Source: Treponema sp. (lineage in GTDB: Bacteria > Spirochaetota > Spirochaetia > Treponematales > Treponemataceae). From it: DNA of 64,000 nt. The stretch lies in assembly GCA_016293495.1 (NCBI GenBank), contig JAEDED010000010.1:1-64000 (forward strand). The letters are read 5' to 3'. Below the pieces are notes generated by a model. It made no database searches and had not been told where the DNA came from. It saw only the letters and a list, made by a program, of their open reading frames with translations. Numbering within the stretch: the stretch's first letter is position 1; every line of letters starts with the position of its first letter. Shown here piece after piece: positions 18,747-26,338 of the stretch. Made by a program: the position numbers and the translations under genes.

Positions 18747-18985
18747 GAAATATTCTCCATAAGGGTTTTGATGTTATCGTTTCTGATCTGGTATGGAATT
18801 CTGTCCCATGGAAGTTCTTTTTCGTAGGTGAGCGGATCTTCTGTCGGTTTTTCAATTACGACTTCGAATACATTCTGCTGAAGTTTTTTTACGATTTTTG
18901 GTTTAAGAATATCCTGTGCATAAGTGCCGGCCAGCGAGCAGGTAAGAACTGCCGCAGCGGCAAAAATTTTAAAACATTTTTTCAT
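18743..18985 (-). CDS. Small exported protein, 80 aa
   Basis: Function unknown. A signal peptide (KKCFKIFAAAAVLTCSLAGTYA) spans residues 2-23 and is cleaved near YAQD, leaving about 57 mature residues, Lys/Glu/Pro-rich, without cysteine. AGAGGA precedes the ATG. Overlaps the phosphodiester glycosidase gene by 4 bp, so it is probably its partner. Real-gene call rests on the signal peptide, the ribosome site and the coupled overlap. Confidence 0.75.
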   Translation of the reverse strand: MKKCFKIFAAAAVLTCSLAGTYAQDILKPKIVKKLQQNVFEVVIEKPTEDPLTYEKELPWDRIPYQIRNDNIKTLMENIS

Positions 18986-19009
18986 ATAGAGTCCTCTGGT
19001 GGAAAGCTT

Positions 19010-19654
19010 TTATTTTGTGATAAAGCGTTGTGCAGGTGTTACAACCCACATTGCTTTAAATTCTGTGTTGCCTGTGTTTACAATTACGTGTGGTGCGTTT
19101 GCGCTGAAAGAAACGCTGTCGCCTTCATTCAGTTCGTAAACATAATTTTCGTAATGAAGTTCGCATTTACCTTGAAGTACAAAACCCATTTCGCGGCCCA
19201 TGTGTCCGTAAGAACCGCGGTTTGTTTTAACGCCTGCAGGAATTGAAACGATGTATGCTTCGAGAGTGCTCTGTCCGTCAGAATCATCCGGCTTTACAAC
19301 TTCTTCGTAAGAAATTGTTTCTTCATGAGATTCGCGGCGTTCTTCTTTTCTGATAATCTGAACCGGATGTTTTCTTCTGTATTCTTCAAAGAGATATTCA
19401 AGGTTAATGTCGAGTACATCTGCGAGTGCAAGGAGAGTATCAATTGCAGGGCTTACACGGTTTCTTTCAATCTGAGATACAAGACTTTCAGAAACGCCTG
19501 CCTGAGATGCAACAACTTTTAAGGTATAGCCTTTGCGTTCACGAACAGTACGGAGTTTTTCTCCAAAGTGATAAGGAACTCTTTTTTCCTGGCTGGAATC
19601 AGAGTCGTCCTGGTAATTTATTTCGTTATTTGAATTATTTTGCGAAGTGGTCAT
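19010..19654 (-). CDS. XRE-family regulator with C-terminal cupin, 214 aa
   Basis: An N-terminal helix-turn-helix (about 30-85; LRTVRERKGYTLKVVASQAG then SESLVSQIERNRVSP) is fused to a small-molecule-sensing cupin barrel (about 130-210; GREMGFVLQGKCELHYE, then NEGDSVSFSANAPHVIVN). This class (PuuR/HipB-cupin type) usually represses a nearby metabolic operon in response to a small ligand. It overlaps the upstream 361-aa gene by 20 bp and has GGAG 9 nt before ATG 19654. Likely part of an operon transcribed from 20720. The ligand cannot be read from sequence. Confidence 0.9.
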   Translation of the reverse strand: MTTSQNNSNNEINYQDDSDSSQEKRVPYHFGEKLRTVRERKGYTLKVVASQAGVSESLVSQIERNRVSPAIDTLLALADVLDINLEYLFEEYRRKHPVQIIRKEERRESHEETISYEEVVKPDDSDGQSTLEAYIVSIPAGVKTNRGSYGHMGREMGFVLQGKCELHYENYVYELNEGDSVSFSANAPHVIVNTGNTEFKAMWVVTPAQRFITK

Positions 19655-20720
19655 TATTCTGTTTCTCCTTTTCCTGTTCCATTACAAACTGGATGAAATA
19701 ATCTTCAATTGTTTTATGTGGACCGGCAAGGCGCATTCTTGCACGTACGCGCGCATTATCGCGGCGAACTGTGTATAGCGAATAGAAGTCTCGGTAGTCC
19801 AAACCTGCATCGGCTTTAACATGAACACCAAGAAAGCTTGATACTTCGTCACGGCCAATTGCAGGAATTCCTTTAGTTCTGAGAATTGTTTTAAGCTGAA
19901 GGATCTGTTCATGAGAAATTCCGAAGAGGAATTCTTCCATGGCCTGGGATACGCCTGAGTCACCGAGTTTGGCTTTCATAAAGGTGGTCCACTGATCGTC
20001 CAGCTGCATTGAAAGCATTAAAAGTTCGCTGGTACCCATCATTGTTCCGAAAGCTGGTGCAAGTTTACGGCGTGCTGTCCAGATTTTAAGAAGTGTCGGT
20101 GCGATGTCAGAAACGTTCTGGTCAGTGCGGTGTTCCCATAAGAGAAGAAGCGCCATTGCCAGTTTTTGTTTGAACTCCATTTCGACAGACGGATCGTGGA
20201 GAAGGTTTAGGTAAACATCTTCTGCAAGAAGTGAACACATTAAAGTGATTGTTTCCTGCTGAAGTTCCTGCCAGACTGCATCCGGCTGCTTAATACTTTT
20301 TGCAAATTTATAAAGTGAAGAGAATGTATGAATTTTTGCTACAAGGAATCCTTTTCCGAGGGTTGCCTTTGATGGAAGCTGAAGAGTGTAATCTCCTTCA
20401 GCCTGATGTTTAATCAGGGAATCAATTAAAGACTGTGGAGTGCGTTCCCCGCCAGAAAGATTGTGGCGTTCAAGAAGTGAAGGAAAGTGCGCAATACTTC
20501 TGGCAAGATCTTCCAGATCACGCATGCGTTTTTCAAAAACTTCGTATTTATCAGGATCAACTGTTTTTGCGACAGATATAATGTTGTCATACATCTGCTG
20601 CTGATGCGGTGTCAATACAACGATTCCAACATCCTGTTCATTTTGTTCTTCAGGTGTGTCAAAAAAATCGCGTAAATCTACTGCGATATATTCTCCTGTT
20701 TGATTATTTGTTCCTTCCAC
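19635..20720 (-). CDS. Conserved hypothetical cytoplasmic protein, 361 aa
   Basis: Not recognised. No signal peptide or membrane segment; predicted all-helical with charged helices. Notable stretches are the N-terminal acidic tract (DFFDTPEEQNEQD) and the basic C-terminal RRDNARVRARMRLAG. Its start codon is GTG 20720, 7 nt after a perfect TATAAT, so the mRNA should be leaderless. It overlaps the downstream XRE-cupin regulator by 20 bp, so the two are co-translated. The GTG start is chosen on the basis of the promoter spacing and the lack of an upstream alternative. Confidence 0.8.
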   Translation of the reverse strand: MEGTNNQTGEYIAVDLRDFFDTPEEQNEQDVGIVVLTPHQQQMYDNIISVAKTVDPDKYEVFEKRMRDLEDLARSIAHFPSLLERHNLSGGERTPQSLIDSLIKHQAEGDYTLQLPSKATLGKGFLVAKIHTFSSLYKFAKSIKQPDAVWQELQQETITLMCSLLAEDVYLNLLHDPSVEMEFKQKLAMALLLLWEHRTDQNVSDIAPTLLKIWTARRKLAPAFGTMMGTSELLMLSMQLDDQWTTFMKAKLGDSGVSQAMEEFLFGISHEQILQLKTILRTKGIPAIGRDEVSSFLGVHVKADAGLDYRDFYSLYTVRRDNARVRARMRLAGPHKTIEDYFIQFVMEQEKEKQNNDHFAK

Positions 20721-20727
20721 AAAATAA

Positions 20728-20733
20728 ATTATA
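20728..20733 (-). promoter_or_regulatory. -10 box of the leaderless 361-aa gene
   Basis: Perfect TATAAT preceded by TGG (extended -10 TGn), then 7 nt, then GTG 20720 on the minus strand. It faces the promoter of the vWA gene 26 bp away. Confidence 0.65.
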
Positions 20734-20758
20734 CCATAATTTATTCTATATTTCCACC

Positions 20759-20764
20759 GATAAT
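20759..20764 (+). promoter_or_regulatory. -10 box of the leaderless vWA gene
   Basis: GATAAT, 6 nt, then ATG 20771. No Shine-Dalgarno. The two divergent start codons (20720 and 20771) are only 50 bp apart. Confidence 0.6.
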
Positions 20765-20770
20765 TAATAT

Positions 20771-22003
20771 ATGAGAGTAAATATCAAAAAGTCAGTATTT
20801 ATCGCATTTTCTTTTATTGTTTTCTCAGTTTCGGGAATTTTTGCCCAGGAAGCGAATAAACTGCTCGTTTCTGAAGGGGATATTAAAATTGTAGAAGAGC
20901 ATGATTCAAAAGGTAAAACTAAAGGCTACCATCTCTACATTAAAAAGCGTCCAGGCGTTGAATCTGTAATGCTTACGGAAACTACAAAAGATCCTCTTGG
21001 CCTTGAACCTAATTATGCATACCGCGCAAAAGAGTATAATAAAATCAATGGCGACGAAATCAGAATGCTTAACGGTGAACGTCTCGATTCCCCAAGTGCA
21101 AGATATTCTCTTGTTGATTCAACTGTCGAAAAAAATGAATACTTTGACAAGTGTTTTCATATTTATATCCCGGACGAAATAGTGTTCGGTTATCCCTGGA
21201 GCCGTAACGGAACTGTAAAAATCGGCAAAGGAACTTTTATCAACATCCGTTCTTTCGAAAAAAAATATTGTGATTATACAGGGAAATATTTTGACAATCC
21301 GTACATGTTTGATTTAGTTGTCAGAAAGCGTCCTAAAAAAGCAGAACCTGAAAAGAAAGAGGAAGAAGTAAAAGAAGTCGTACTGACTGACAATTACAAT
21401 CCGATGGCGGCTCAGACATTCGATGAAATTTCTGATTTTATGATTTATTCAAAAGGTCCGGAAACAATCGTTGACGACATTATGGATGTAATGAAAAGAA
21501 TTGATCCTTCACAGGCATCTGATATTGTTTTTGCAATTGATGCTACAGGAAGCATGAAGGATGATATTCAGAAGCTCAAAGATGAATGGCTTGTTGCACT
21601 TGAAGAGGGTCTTAAAGATTACACAGATGTAATGATCGGGCTTGTGTTCTATAGAGATTACAACGATAACTTTAACTACAAGGGATTGCCTGTAAAAATT
21701 TATCCGTTTACAAAAGATTTTAATGTATTTGTAAAAAATGTAAGGGCAATTAGAATTGCAGGAAATGAAGGCGGCGATATTCCTGAGGCTGTTTACGAAG
21801 CCTTGTATGCGTCGATGGACTTTTTTGCATGGCGTGAAGGAGCTTCGAAAACCGTTATTCTTATCGGAGATGCAGAACCACATCCAGAACCAAGACGTAC
21901 AAAAAAATACAGCCGCAAGCTGATCGAACAGATGTCTAAAGAAAGAAACATTGAAATCAATGCCATCATAACACCTGATAACAAAACAGACCGCGGCCGT
22001 TAA
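20771..22003 (+). CDS. Exported von Willebrand factor A-domain protein, 410 aa
   Basis: A signal peptide (KKSVFIAFSFIVFSVSGIFA, cleaved near AQEA) is followed by an N-terminal beta-rich region (about 25-190), a Lys/Glu-rich hinge (KKAEPEKKEEEVKE) and a vWA domain (about 250-405). The metal-ion-dependent adhesion site starts at FAIDATGSMKDD and is completed by the threonine/aspartate in GGDIPEAVYEAL, so metal binding is likely. vWA proteins bind other proteins in the envelope. The start is 6 nt after GATAAT. Single-gene unit. Confidence 0.86.
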   Translation: MRVNIKKSVFIAFSFIVFSVSGIFAQEANKLLVSEGDIKIVEEHDSKGKTKGYHLYIKKRPGVESVMLTETTKDPLGLEPNYAYRAKEYNKINGDEIRMLNGERLDSPSARYSLVDSTVEKNEYFDKCFHIYIPDEIVFGYPWSRNGTVKIGKGTFINIRSFEKKYCDYTGKYFDNPYMFDLVVRKRPKKAEPEKKEEEVKEVVLTDNYNPMAAQTFDEISDFMIYSKGPETIVDDIMDVMKRIDPSQASDIVFAIDATGSMKDDIQKLKDEWLVALEEGLKDYTDVMIGLVFYRDYNDNFNYKGLPVKIYPFTKDFNVFVKNVRAIRIAGNEGGDIPEAVYEALYASMDFFAWREGASKTVILIGDAEPHPEPRRTKKYSRKLIEQMSKERNIEINAIITPDNKTDRGR

Positions 22004-22027
22004 GTAAATAAATTAAATCTGATTTAT

Positions 22028-22465
22028 TTATTTTGTTTTTGCAGCTTTTTTATTCTGCTCTTCTTCAATAGCAGTAATTTTATCAAGCTGGATTTTTGCT
22101 AATTTCTTGAACTTTGGCTGAACCTGATAAGCTGCATCAGGTCTGTCATAGATTTCAATAATTTCGTTGAACATTGTTTTTGCAATCTGATATTTTTTCT
22201 GTTTGAGATTGTTTGTTGCAAGTTCGTATCTTGTTTCAACATAACATTTTAAATCTGCGCCGTAAGTATCGATACATGCAATAAAATATTTGTTTGCAAG
22301 CTGATAATCTTCGTTTGCCGAAGCGTCCTGTCCTTTCTGGATTAACTGAGAATATGACAGATCATCTGTAACAACTGCTTTGTTTGAGGCACATGAAGTA
22401 AAGGCTGCAATCGCAATGAAAGCGCCTGCTAAAATTGTAATCAATTTGAAATTTAATTTTTTCAT
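22028..22465 (-). CDS. Small TPR-like lipoprotein, 145 aa
   Basis: Lipobox FTSC (Cys25 in AAFTSCASN) after a clean signal sequence. Body of four to five amphipathic helices of TPR type (QDASANEDYQLANKYFIACID, here positions about 48-68, and LATNNLKQKKYQIAKTMF). Short relative of the YfiO/BamD-like tetratricopeptide lipoproteins in general shape; BamD itself is longer, so that assignment is not claimed. TACTAT lies 6 nt before the ATG without a Shine-Dalgarno. Downstream of the two GGDEF genes by 12 bp. Confidence 0.8.
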   Translation of the reverse strand: MKKLNFKLITILAGAFIAIAAFTSCASNKAVVTDDLSYSQLIQKGQDASANEDYQLANKYFIACIDTYGADLKCYVETRYELATNNLKQKKYQIAKTMFNEIIEIYDRPDAAYQVQPKFKKLAKIQLDKITAIEEEQNKKAAKTK

Positions 22466-22477
22466 GCTTAAATAGTA

Positions 22478-23566
22478 TCAAAACTTTTGTGAAACAACAA
22501 GTCTGTTTTTTCCGTTCTGTTTACCGATGAGGAGATTTTTATCTGCGTCATTTAAAACTTCAATTGCAGAATTCCAGTGCTTTGAAGAGCTCATGCCGTA
22601 AGTTGCAGAAACATGAATAATCTGTCCGTTGTAATAGAACGGTGAAAGAGAAAGAAGTTCACGGATTGTATCAAGTTCGAATACAGTTTCTGAAGAAATA
22701 CGTGGAAAGATAATTAAGAATTCTTCGCCGCCCCATCTTGCAACTGCAGTCTGAGGATCAAGTTTTGATTTTAATTCATGGGTATAACTTTTAAGAACAA
22801 AGTCTCCGCAGTCATGACCGTATGTGTCGTTAATTTTTTTGAAGTCGTCAATGTCGAGAATTGCAATTGCATATTCAATGCTTTCATTTGCTTTGCGTGA
22901 TTCGCAGGTTGTAAAGAACGACAGTGCGAGATAACGGTTCATTAAGCCGGTTAGCGTGTCGTGACAGGTAATGTATTCAAGCTTTTTTTGTGTAGATTCA
23001 TTTTTAAGTCTCATCTTCATCAGAGAAATTGAACTGTTCAGAGAAATCAGAATGAGCTGAATACAGGTAATTGTAATGTTTGAAAAAAGTGTGATTCTTG
23101 TATAAAGAAGCTGGGGAGGAGTTAATTCCTCTGTAGAAATATAAACCTGAAACTTATAGAAAAAAGTATGAATGATCGTAAGGGAAATAACTGTAAGAGA
23201 TAAAATGAAAAACTTTTTGTTTGTCTTATAAACATTGCTGAATAAATAACAGATGATAAAAAATGAAATCAAAAGAATCTCAAATTTTGGATCGCATTTT
23301 GTAACAGTAATGGAATACGCAATTCTTAAACAGGATTCAATTATATAGAACATATAAAGAAGAAACGTATTTTTTTTGTGAAGTAATAAAGTTATGATTA
23401 CATAAATTGCAGCTGATGCTGTATTCCAGATCAATACAGGTAGAAAAAAAGTATGATAGTGCCCGAACATAACAAGGCTGTTTAATAGAAGAATTGCAGC
23501 AGTAATAAAACATATGAATGGGAATGGGTTAGTTAAAATACGCATTGCAAGGGCTCTTGTTTTCAT
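22478..23566 (-). CDS. Membrane GGDEF diguanylate cyclase, 362 aa
   Basis: Makes cyclic di-GMP from two GTP. About six N-terminal transmembrane helices (residues about 10-190) form a MASE-like sensor without a named domain. GGDEF domain follows (about 200-360), active-site loop RWGGEEFLIIF, preceded by the metal/GTP residues in AILDIDDFKKINDTYGHDCGD. The position of the inhibitory RxxD site is occupied by DPQT, so feedback inhibition is probably absent. ATG overlaps the stop of the upstream GGDEF gene (TAATG) and is served by GGAG, so the two are coupled. Paralogue of that gene. Confidence 0.93.
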   Translation of the reverse strand: MKTRALAMRILTNPFPFICFITAAILLLNSLVMFGHYHTFFLPVLIWNTASAAIYVIITLLLHKKNTFLLYMFYIIESCLRIAYSITVTKCDPKFEILLISFFIICYLFSNVYKTNKKFFILSLTVISLTIIHTFFYKFQVYISTEELTPPQLLYTRITLFSNITITCIQLILISLNSSISLMKMRLKNESTQKKLEYITCHDTLTGLMNRYLALSFFTTCESRKANESIEYAIAILDIDDFKKINDTYGHDCGDFVLKSYTHELKSKLDPQTAVARWGGEEFLIIFPRISSETVFELDTIRELLSLSPFYYNGQIIHVSATYGMSSSKHWNSAIEVLNDADKNLLIGKQNGKNRLVVSQKF

Positions 23567-24642
23567 TAATTTGCATCTCCTTTAACAATGCAGTTTTTGC
23601 CTGACTGTTTTCCTTTAATGAGATTTTTGTCTGCTTCAATAAGCATCTGTTGAAAGTGTACTGATCTGTTTGGCTTTGAAAGACCGAGCGTAATTGTAAG
23701 TTTGATTGCCTTGTTGAAATAAATGAAAGAATAATCCTGAACACGGCTTCTTATCATTTCGAGAGTTTCTTCTGCAATTTCTGTATTGCCTGCAAAGATA
23801 ATCAGAAATTCCTCGCCACCCCATCTTGCAAAAACTGTTTTCTCTGGCAGAGCTCTGAGGATAATGTTTGAAATTGTTTTTAATACTGCATCACCACAGT
23901 CGTGCCCGAAGCTGTCATTAAGTTTTTTGAAGTTATCAATATCAAAAATACAGGTAGCAAAAATTGTATCTGCGTATTCCGGCTTTGTTGCGTAATCGTT
24001 CATGATTTCTGAAACGCGGCGACGGTTGTATATTTTTGTCAGCGCATCATGTGTAGCAGAGAAGTGAAGGTGAGCTGTTTTGACTTTTGTTTTTTCGTGA
24101 AAGCGGTAAAACTTTGTCTGTATTACGTAAGCGATAAAAATGATTGTGAGAAGACTCGTTCCCGAGTAAACGCAGTAGTGAAGAAGATAGAATGACGGAG
24201 TCAGCGGCTGTTCAACAGCTACCGGTTTAAAGTCAATTATCTGAATTGCAAAAATCAGGATGATTGTAAATATTGCCGGATAAACTGTGTATTTTGAAGA
24301 GTTTTTGGCAGTGATGACAATCATGAACAGATAAGCAAGAAGTGTTAAAGTCAGAATGTATGAGCCTGCATCGTCACCAAATTTTATCGTAATTAGAAAT
24401 GAATAAATAATTGTTTCAATATAAGCAAAGAAAAAAAGAAAAACTGAAGGAACGCATTTAGAAAGAATAATTGTAATCAGATAAAGAATTGCTGCGTGAA
24501 TATGATATTTACATAATAAGTCTAATGTTTCTATAAAACAGAAGGGTGCAAGTACAAGATGCATAAGAAATATGATCGCACACAGAACATTAGTGTCTTT
24601 TTTAACGAGAACATAATTTATTTTTTGCTTAATATTAGACAT
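23566..24642 (-). CDS. Membrane GGDEF diguanylate cyclase, 358 aa
   Basis: Same layout as the next gene downstream: six or so transmembrane helices (about 15-190), then GGDEF domain (about 200-355) with RWGGEEFLIIF and CIFDIDNFKKLNDSFGHDCGD. The inhibitory-site position reads PEKT, not RxxD. Together the two look like an old tandem duplication; the sensor halves have diverged more than the catalytic halves. The ATG lies 7 nt after TATAAT and has no Shine-Dalgarno, so the operon mRNA should be leaderless. Divergent from the Zur-like gene. Confidence 0.93.
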   Translation of the reverse strand: MSNIKQKINYVLVKKDTNVLCAIIFLMHLVLAPFCFIETLDLLCKYHIHAAILYLITIILSKCVPSVFLFFFAYIETIIYSFLITIKFGDDAGSYILTLTLLAYLFMIVITAKNSSKYTVYPAIFTIILIFAIQIIDFKPVAVEQPLTPSFYLLHYCVYSGTSLLTIIFIAYVIQTKFYRFHEKTKVKTAHLHFSATHDALTKIYNRRRVSEIMNDYATKPEYADTIFATCIFDIDNFKKLNDSFGHDCGDAVLKTISNIILRALPEKTVFARWGGEEFLIIFAGNTEIAEETLEMIRSRVQDYSFIYFNKAIKLTITLGLSKPNRSVHFQQMLIEADKNLIKGKQSGKNCIVKGDAN

Positions 24643-24649
24643 TCATTTA

Positions 24650-24655
24650 ATTATA
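24650..24655 (-). promoter_or_regulatory. -10 box of the leaderless GGDEF operon
   Basis: Perfect TATAAT on the minus strand, then 7 nt and ATG 24642. Confidence 0.65.
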
Positions 24656-24706
24656 AGTTATTAAAGTCAAATTAACAACATTATAGAAAATTCAGAGTGA
24701 ATAAAA

Positions 24707-24769
24707 TGCAAATAATTTGCATTTTCATATTGCAAATAATTTGCATTTTCATATTGCAAATAATTTGCA
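24707..24769. promoter_or_regulatory. Three tandem Zur/Fur-type operators
   Basis: Three identical copies of the palindrome TGCAAATAATTTGCA at 24707-24721, 24731-24745 and 24755-24769, each followed by the same 9 bases, giving an exact 24-bp period. The arms are 7 bp around one central base. This is the 7-1-7 layout of the Bacillus Fur (TGATAATnATTATCA), PerR and Zur boxes with different outer bases. The third copy covers the -35 and spacer of the regulator's own promoter. Confidence 0.85.
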
Positions 24770-24781
24770 TTTTCATATAAT
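24754..24781 (+). promoter_or_regulatory. Promoter of the Zur-like regulator, leaderless type
   Basis: TTGCAA (24754-24759), 16-bp spacer, TATAAT (24776-24781), then 7 nt to ATG 24789. The -35 hexamer is itself part of operator 3, so bound repressor would exclude RNA polymerase. Confidence 0.7.
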
Positions 24782-24788
24782 TAAAATT

Positions 24789-25205
24789 ATGAGACCTGTT
24801 GAATATAAGACAAAAGTTGGAGAAGAAATTCTTTCATTCCTCGAGTCACAAAAAGATACTGCGCTGAGCGTAATGGATATCTGTGACAAAATGGAAAAAC
24901 GAAATGTAAAATCAAACATTACGACAATTTACCGTCAGCTTGATAAACTTGTTGCTGCAAAAAAAGTAATCATGCATTCAGCTAAAGACGGCAAGAAAGG
25001 TTTGTATCAGTACATTGCCGGTGAACAGGAATGTCTTTCGCATCTTCATATACAGTGCACGGAATGTGCAAAAATCATTCATCTGGACTGCGGGGAATCT
25101 AAAGAATTTACGGATCATATTGTTGAAGAACATGGAATCATTCTTGATTTTTCAAAAACAGTAATTTACGGACTTTGCAAACAGTGTGCAAAGAAGAACA
25201 GGTAA
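24789..25205 (+). CDS. Fur-family metal-sensing repressor, probably Zur-like
   Basis: Winged helix (about 1-80; NITTIYRQLDKLVAAKKV is the recognition region) and dimerisation/metal domain (about 85-138). A structural zinc site is formed by two Cys pairs, CTEC (near 95) and CKQC (near 131), and histidines SHLHIQC and HIVEEHG supply sensory-site ligands. 138 aa, normal. ATG 24789 is chosen over an upstream in-frame ATG at 24717 that would translate the operators. Zinc as the metal is inferred from the adjacent ZnuA-type gene 11 bp downstream; Fur or PerR function cannot be excluded, though PerR's and Fur's typical contexts are absent. Confidence 0.88.
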   Translation: MRPVEYKTKVGEEILSFLESQKDTALSVMDICDKMEKRNVKSNITTIYRQLDKLVAAKKVIMHSAKDGKKGLYQYIAGEQECLSHLHIQCTECAKIIHLDCGESKEFTDHIVEEHGIILDFSKTVIYGLCKQCAKKNR

Positions 25206-25216
25206 AAGGAATTTCT

Positions 25217-26242
25217 ATGAAAAACAGTTTTACAAAATTCCTTGCAGTTATTTTTCTTGTTTCTCTTTCAGGAATTTTTACAGCATGTGGAAATGATAAA
25301 AAATCTGCAGCTGAATCTAAAGAAAAAATTAAAATCGTAACAACAATTTATCCGATTTATGAATGGGTAAAAAATATCGTTCAGGATAAAGCTGACGTTC
25401 AGCTTCTGATCAGTTCCGGAACAGATCTTCACAGCTGGCAGCCGGCAATGAAAGATATCGCTTTAATTACAGGTGATGACACAGATCTGTTTATCTACAA
25501 TGGCGGCGAATCAGATTTTTGGGTAAAAAAACTTATTCCAAAAATGGAAGCAAACGGCGTTCAGTATTTTTCTGTTATGAAAGAAAACGTCGCCCTTCTT
25601 GAGCCGATGGGTGAACATCACCATGAACGCGACGAATACGATGAATACGCTCACGATGAAGATGGCGATCACGATGAATACGCTCACGATGAAGCTGAAG
25701 AATTCGATCCTGATGAATACGATGAACATATCTGGCTTTCTGTAAAACGAATGCCGTTGTTTGTAAATTCCCTCGCAGAAAAAATTGCAGAAGTTGATGA
25801 AGCAAATGCTGATTTTTATTTAAGCAATGCGCACTCGTATGCATCTGAATGTTCTGCATCTTATAAAAAATATTCAGAGCAGATTGAAAATTTATCGAAT
25901 AAGACAATCGTAATTGCAGATAGAAATCCGTTTGTCTACCTCGCGAGTGATCTTGGTCTTGAAGTTTATGCAGCCTTTCACGGTTGCTCTGCAGATTCTG
26001 AGGCTTCGTTTGATGTTGTTGTTGGACTTGTTAACGTGATTGAAGAGAAAAATATTGGGGTAGTTGTGTGCTGTGATGTTAAGAATCGAATTGCAGAAAC
26101 AATTGATTCAAATGTTAAGTCGCGTAAGCTTGATATTGTTGTGCTTGATTCAATGCAGGCAAAAATTTCTGATGACAGAAATTATAATTCAATAATGATT
26201 GAGAATCTTGAGAAGATCAAAAAAATTCTTTCGACAGAATAA
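25217..26242 (+). CDS. znuA: Zinc-binding ABC-transporter lipoprotein (ZnuA/AdcA type), 341 aa
   Basis: Cluster A-I solute-binding protein that captures Zn2+ (possibly Mn2+) outside the inner membrane. Signal peptide ends in lipobox FTAC. First metal ligand in DLHSWQPAMKD (near residue 75), a charged His/Asp/Glu loop at about 130-170, and the second-lobe signature IADRNPFVYLASDLG with AAFHGCSADSEASF. That last pattern is typical of a gut-Firmicutes/spirochaete zinc-binding branch. The acidic loop contains an 11-residue tandem repeat (DEYAHDE twice). The matching permease and ATPase genes are not here; gatB follows. ATG 25217 has an upstream AAAAGGA, 11 bp after the regulator's stop, so it is probably co-transcribed. 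Confidence 0.9.
   Translation: MKNSFTKFLAVIFLVSLSGIFTACGNDKKSAAESKEKIKIVTTIYPIYEWVKNIVQDKADVQLLISSGTDLHSWQPAMKDIALITGDDTDLFIYNGGESDFWVKKLIPKMEANGVQYFSVMKENVALLEPMGEHHHERDEYDEYAHDEDGDHDEYAHDEAEEFDPDEYDEHIWLSVKRMPLFVNSLAEKIAEVDEANADFYLSNAHSYASECSASYKKYSEQIENLSNKTIVIADRNPFVYLASDLGLEVYAAFHGCSADSEASFDVVVGLVNVIEEKNIGVVVCCDVKNRIAETIDSNVKSRKLDIVVLDSMQAKISDDRNYNSIMIENLEKIKKILSTE
25640..25694 (+). repeat. In-frame tandem repeat in the metal-binding loop of znuA
   Basis: A 22-nt sequence starting GATGAATACGCTCACG occurs at 25640-25661 and 25673-25694, 33 nt apart (11 codons). It encodes the repeat DEYAHDE. Such in-frame repeats can expand or contract by slippage. Confidence 0.85.
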
Positions 26243-26286
26243 AAAACTTCTGATTATATATATTCAGGTTAATCCTGTTATGGCAA

Positions 26287-26315
26287 TTGTTAAAAAATGT
26301 TGATTTTGCTATAAT
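26287..26315 (+). promoter_or_regulatory. Promoter of gatB
   Basis: TTGTTA (26287-26292), 17-bp spacer, TATAAT (26310-26315) with an extended TGC. The leader is about 18 nt and contains AAGGAA before ATG 26339: an ordinary leadered promoter that contrasts with the leaderless gatC promoter. Confidence 0.7.
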
Positions 26316-26338
26316 TTATGCCATTATAAGGAAATACT

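Noticed and set aside
22028..22465. BamD/YfiO assignment for the 145-aa lipoprotein
   Set aside because: Too short and without BamD-specific motifs; only the TPR-like shape agrees.
24707..24769. Three 24-bp repeats as a small CRISPR array
   Set aside because: The parts between the palindromes are identical, so there are no spacers; position before a Fur-family gene explains it as operators.
24717..24788. N-terminal extension of the Zur-like protein to ATG 24717
   Set aside because: It would translate the operator array into HFHIANNL repeats and lies upstream of the -10 box; family proteins start near M-R-P-V.
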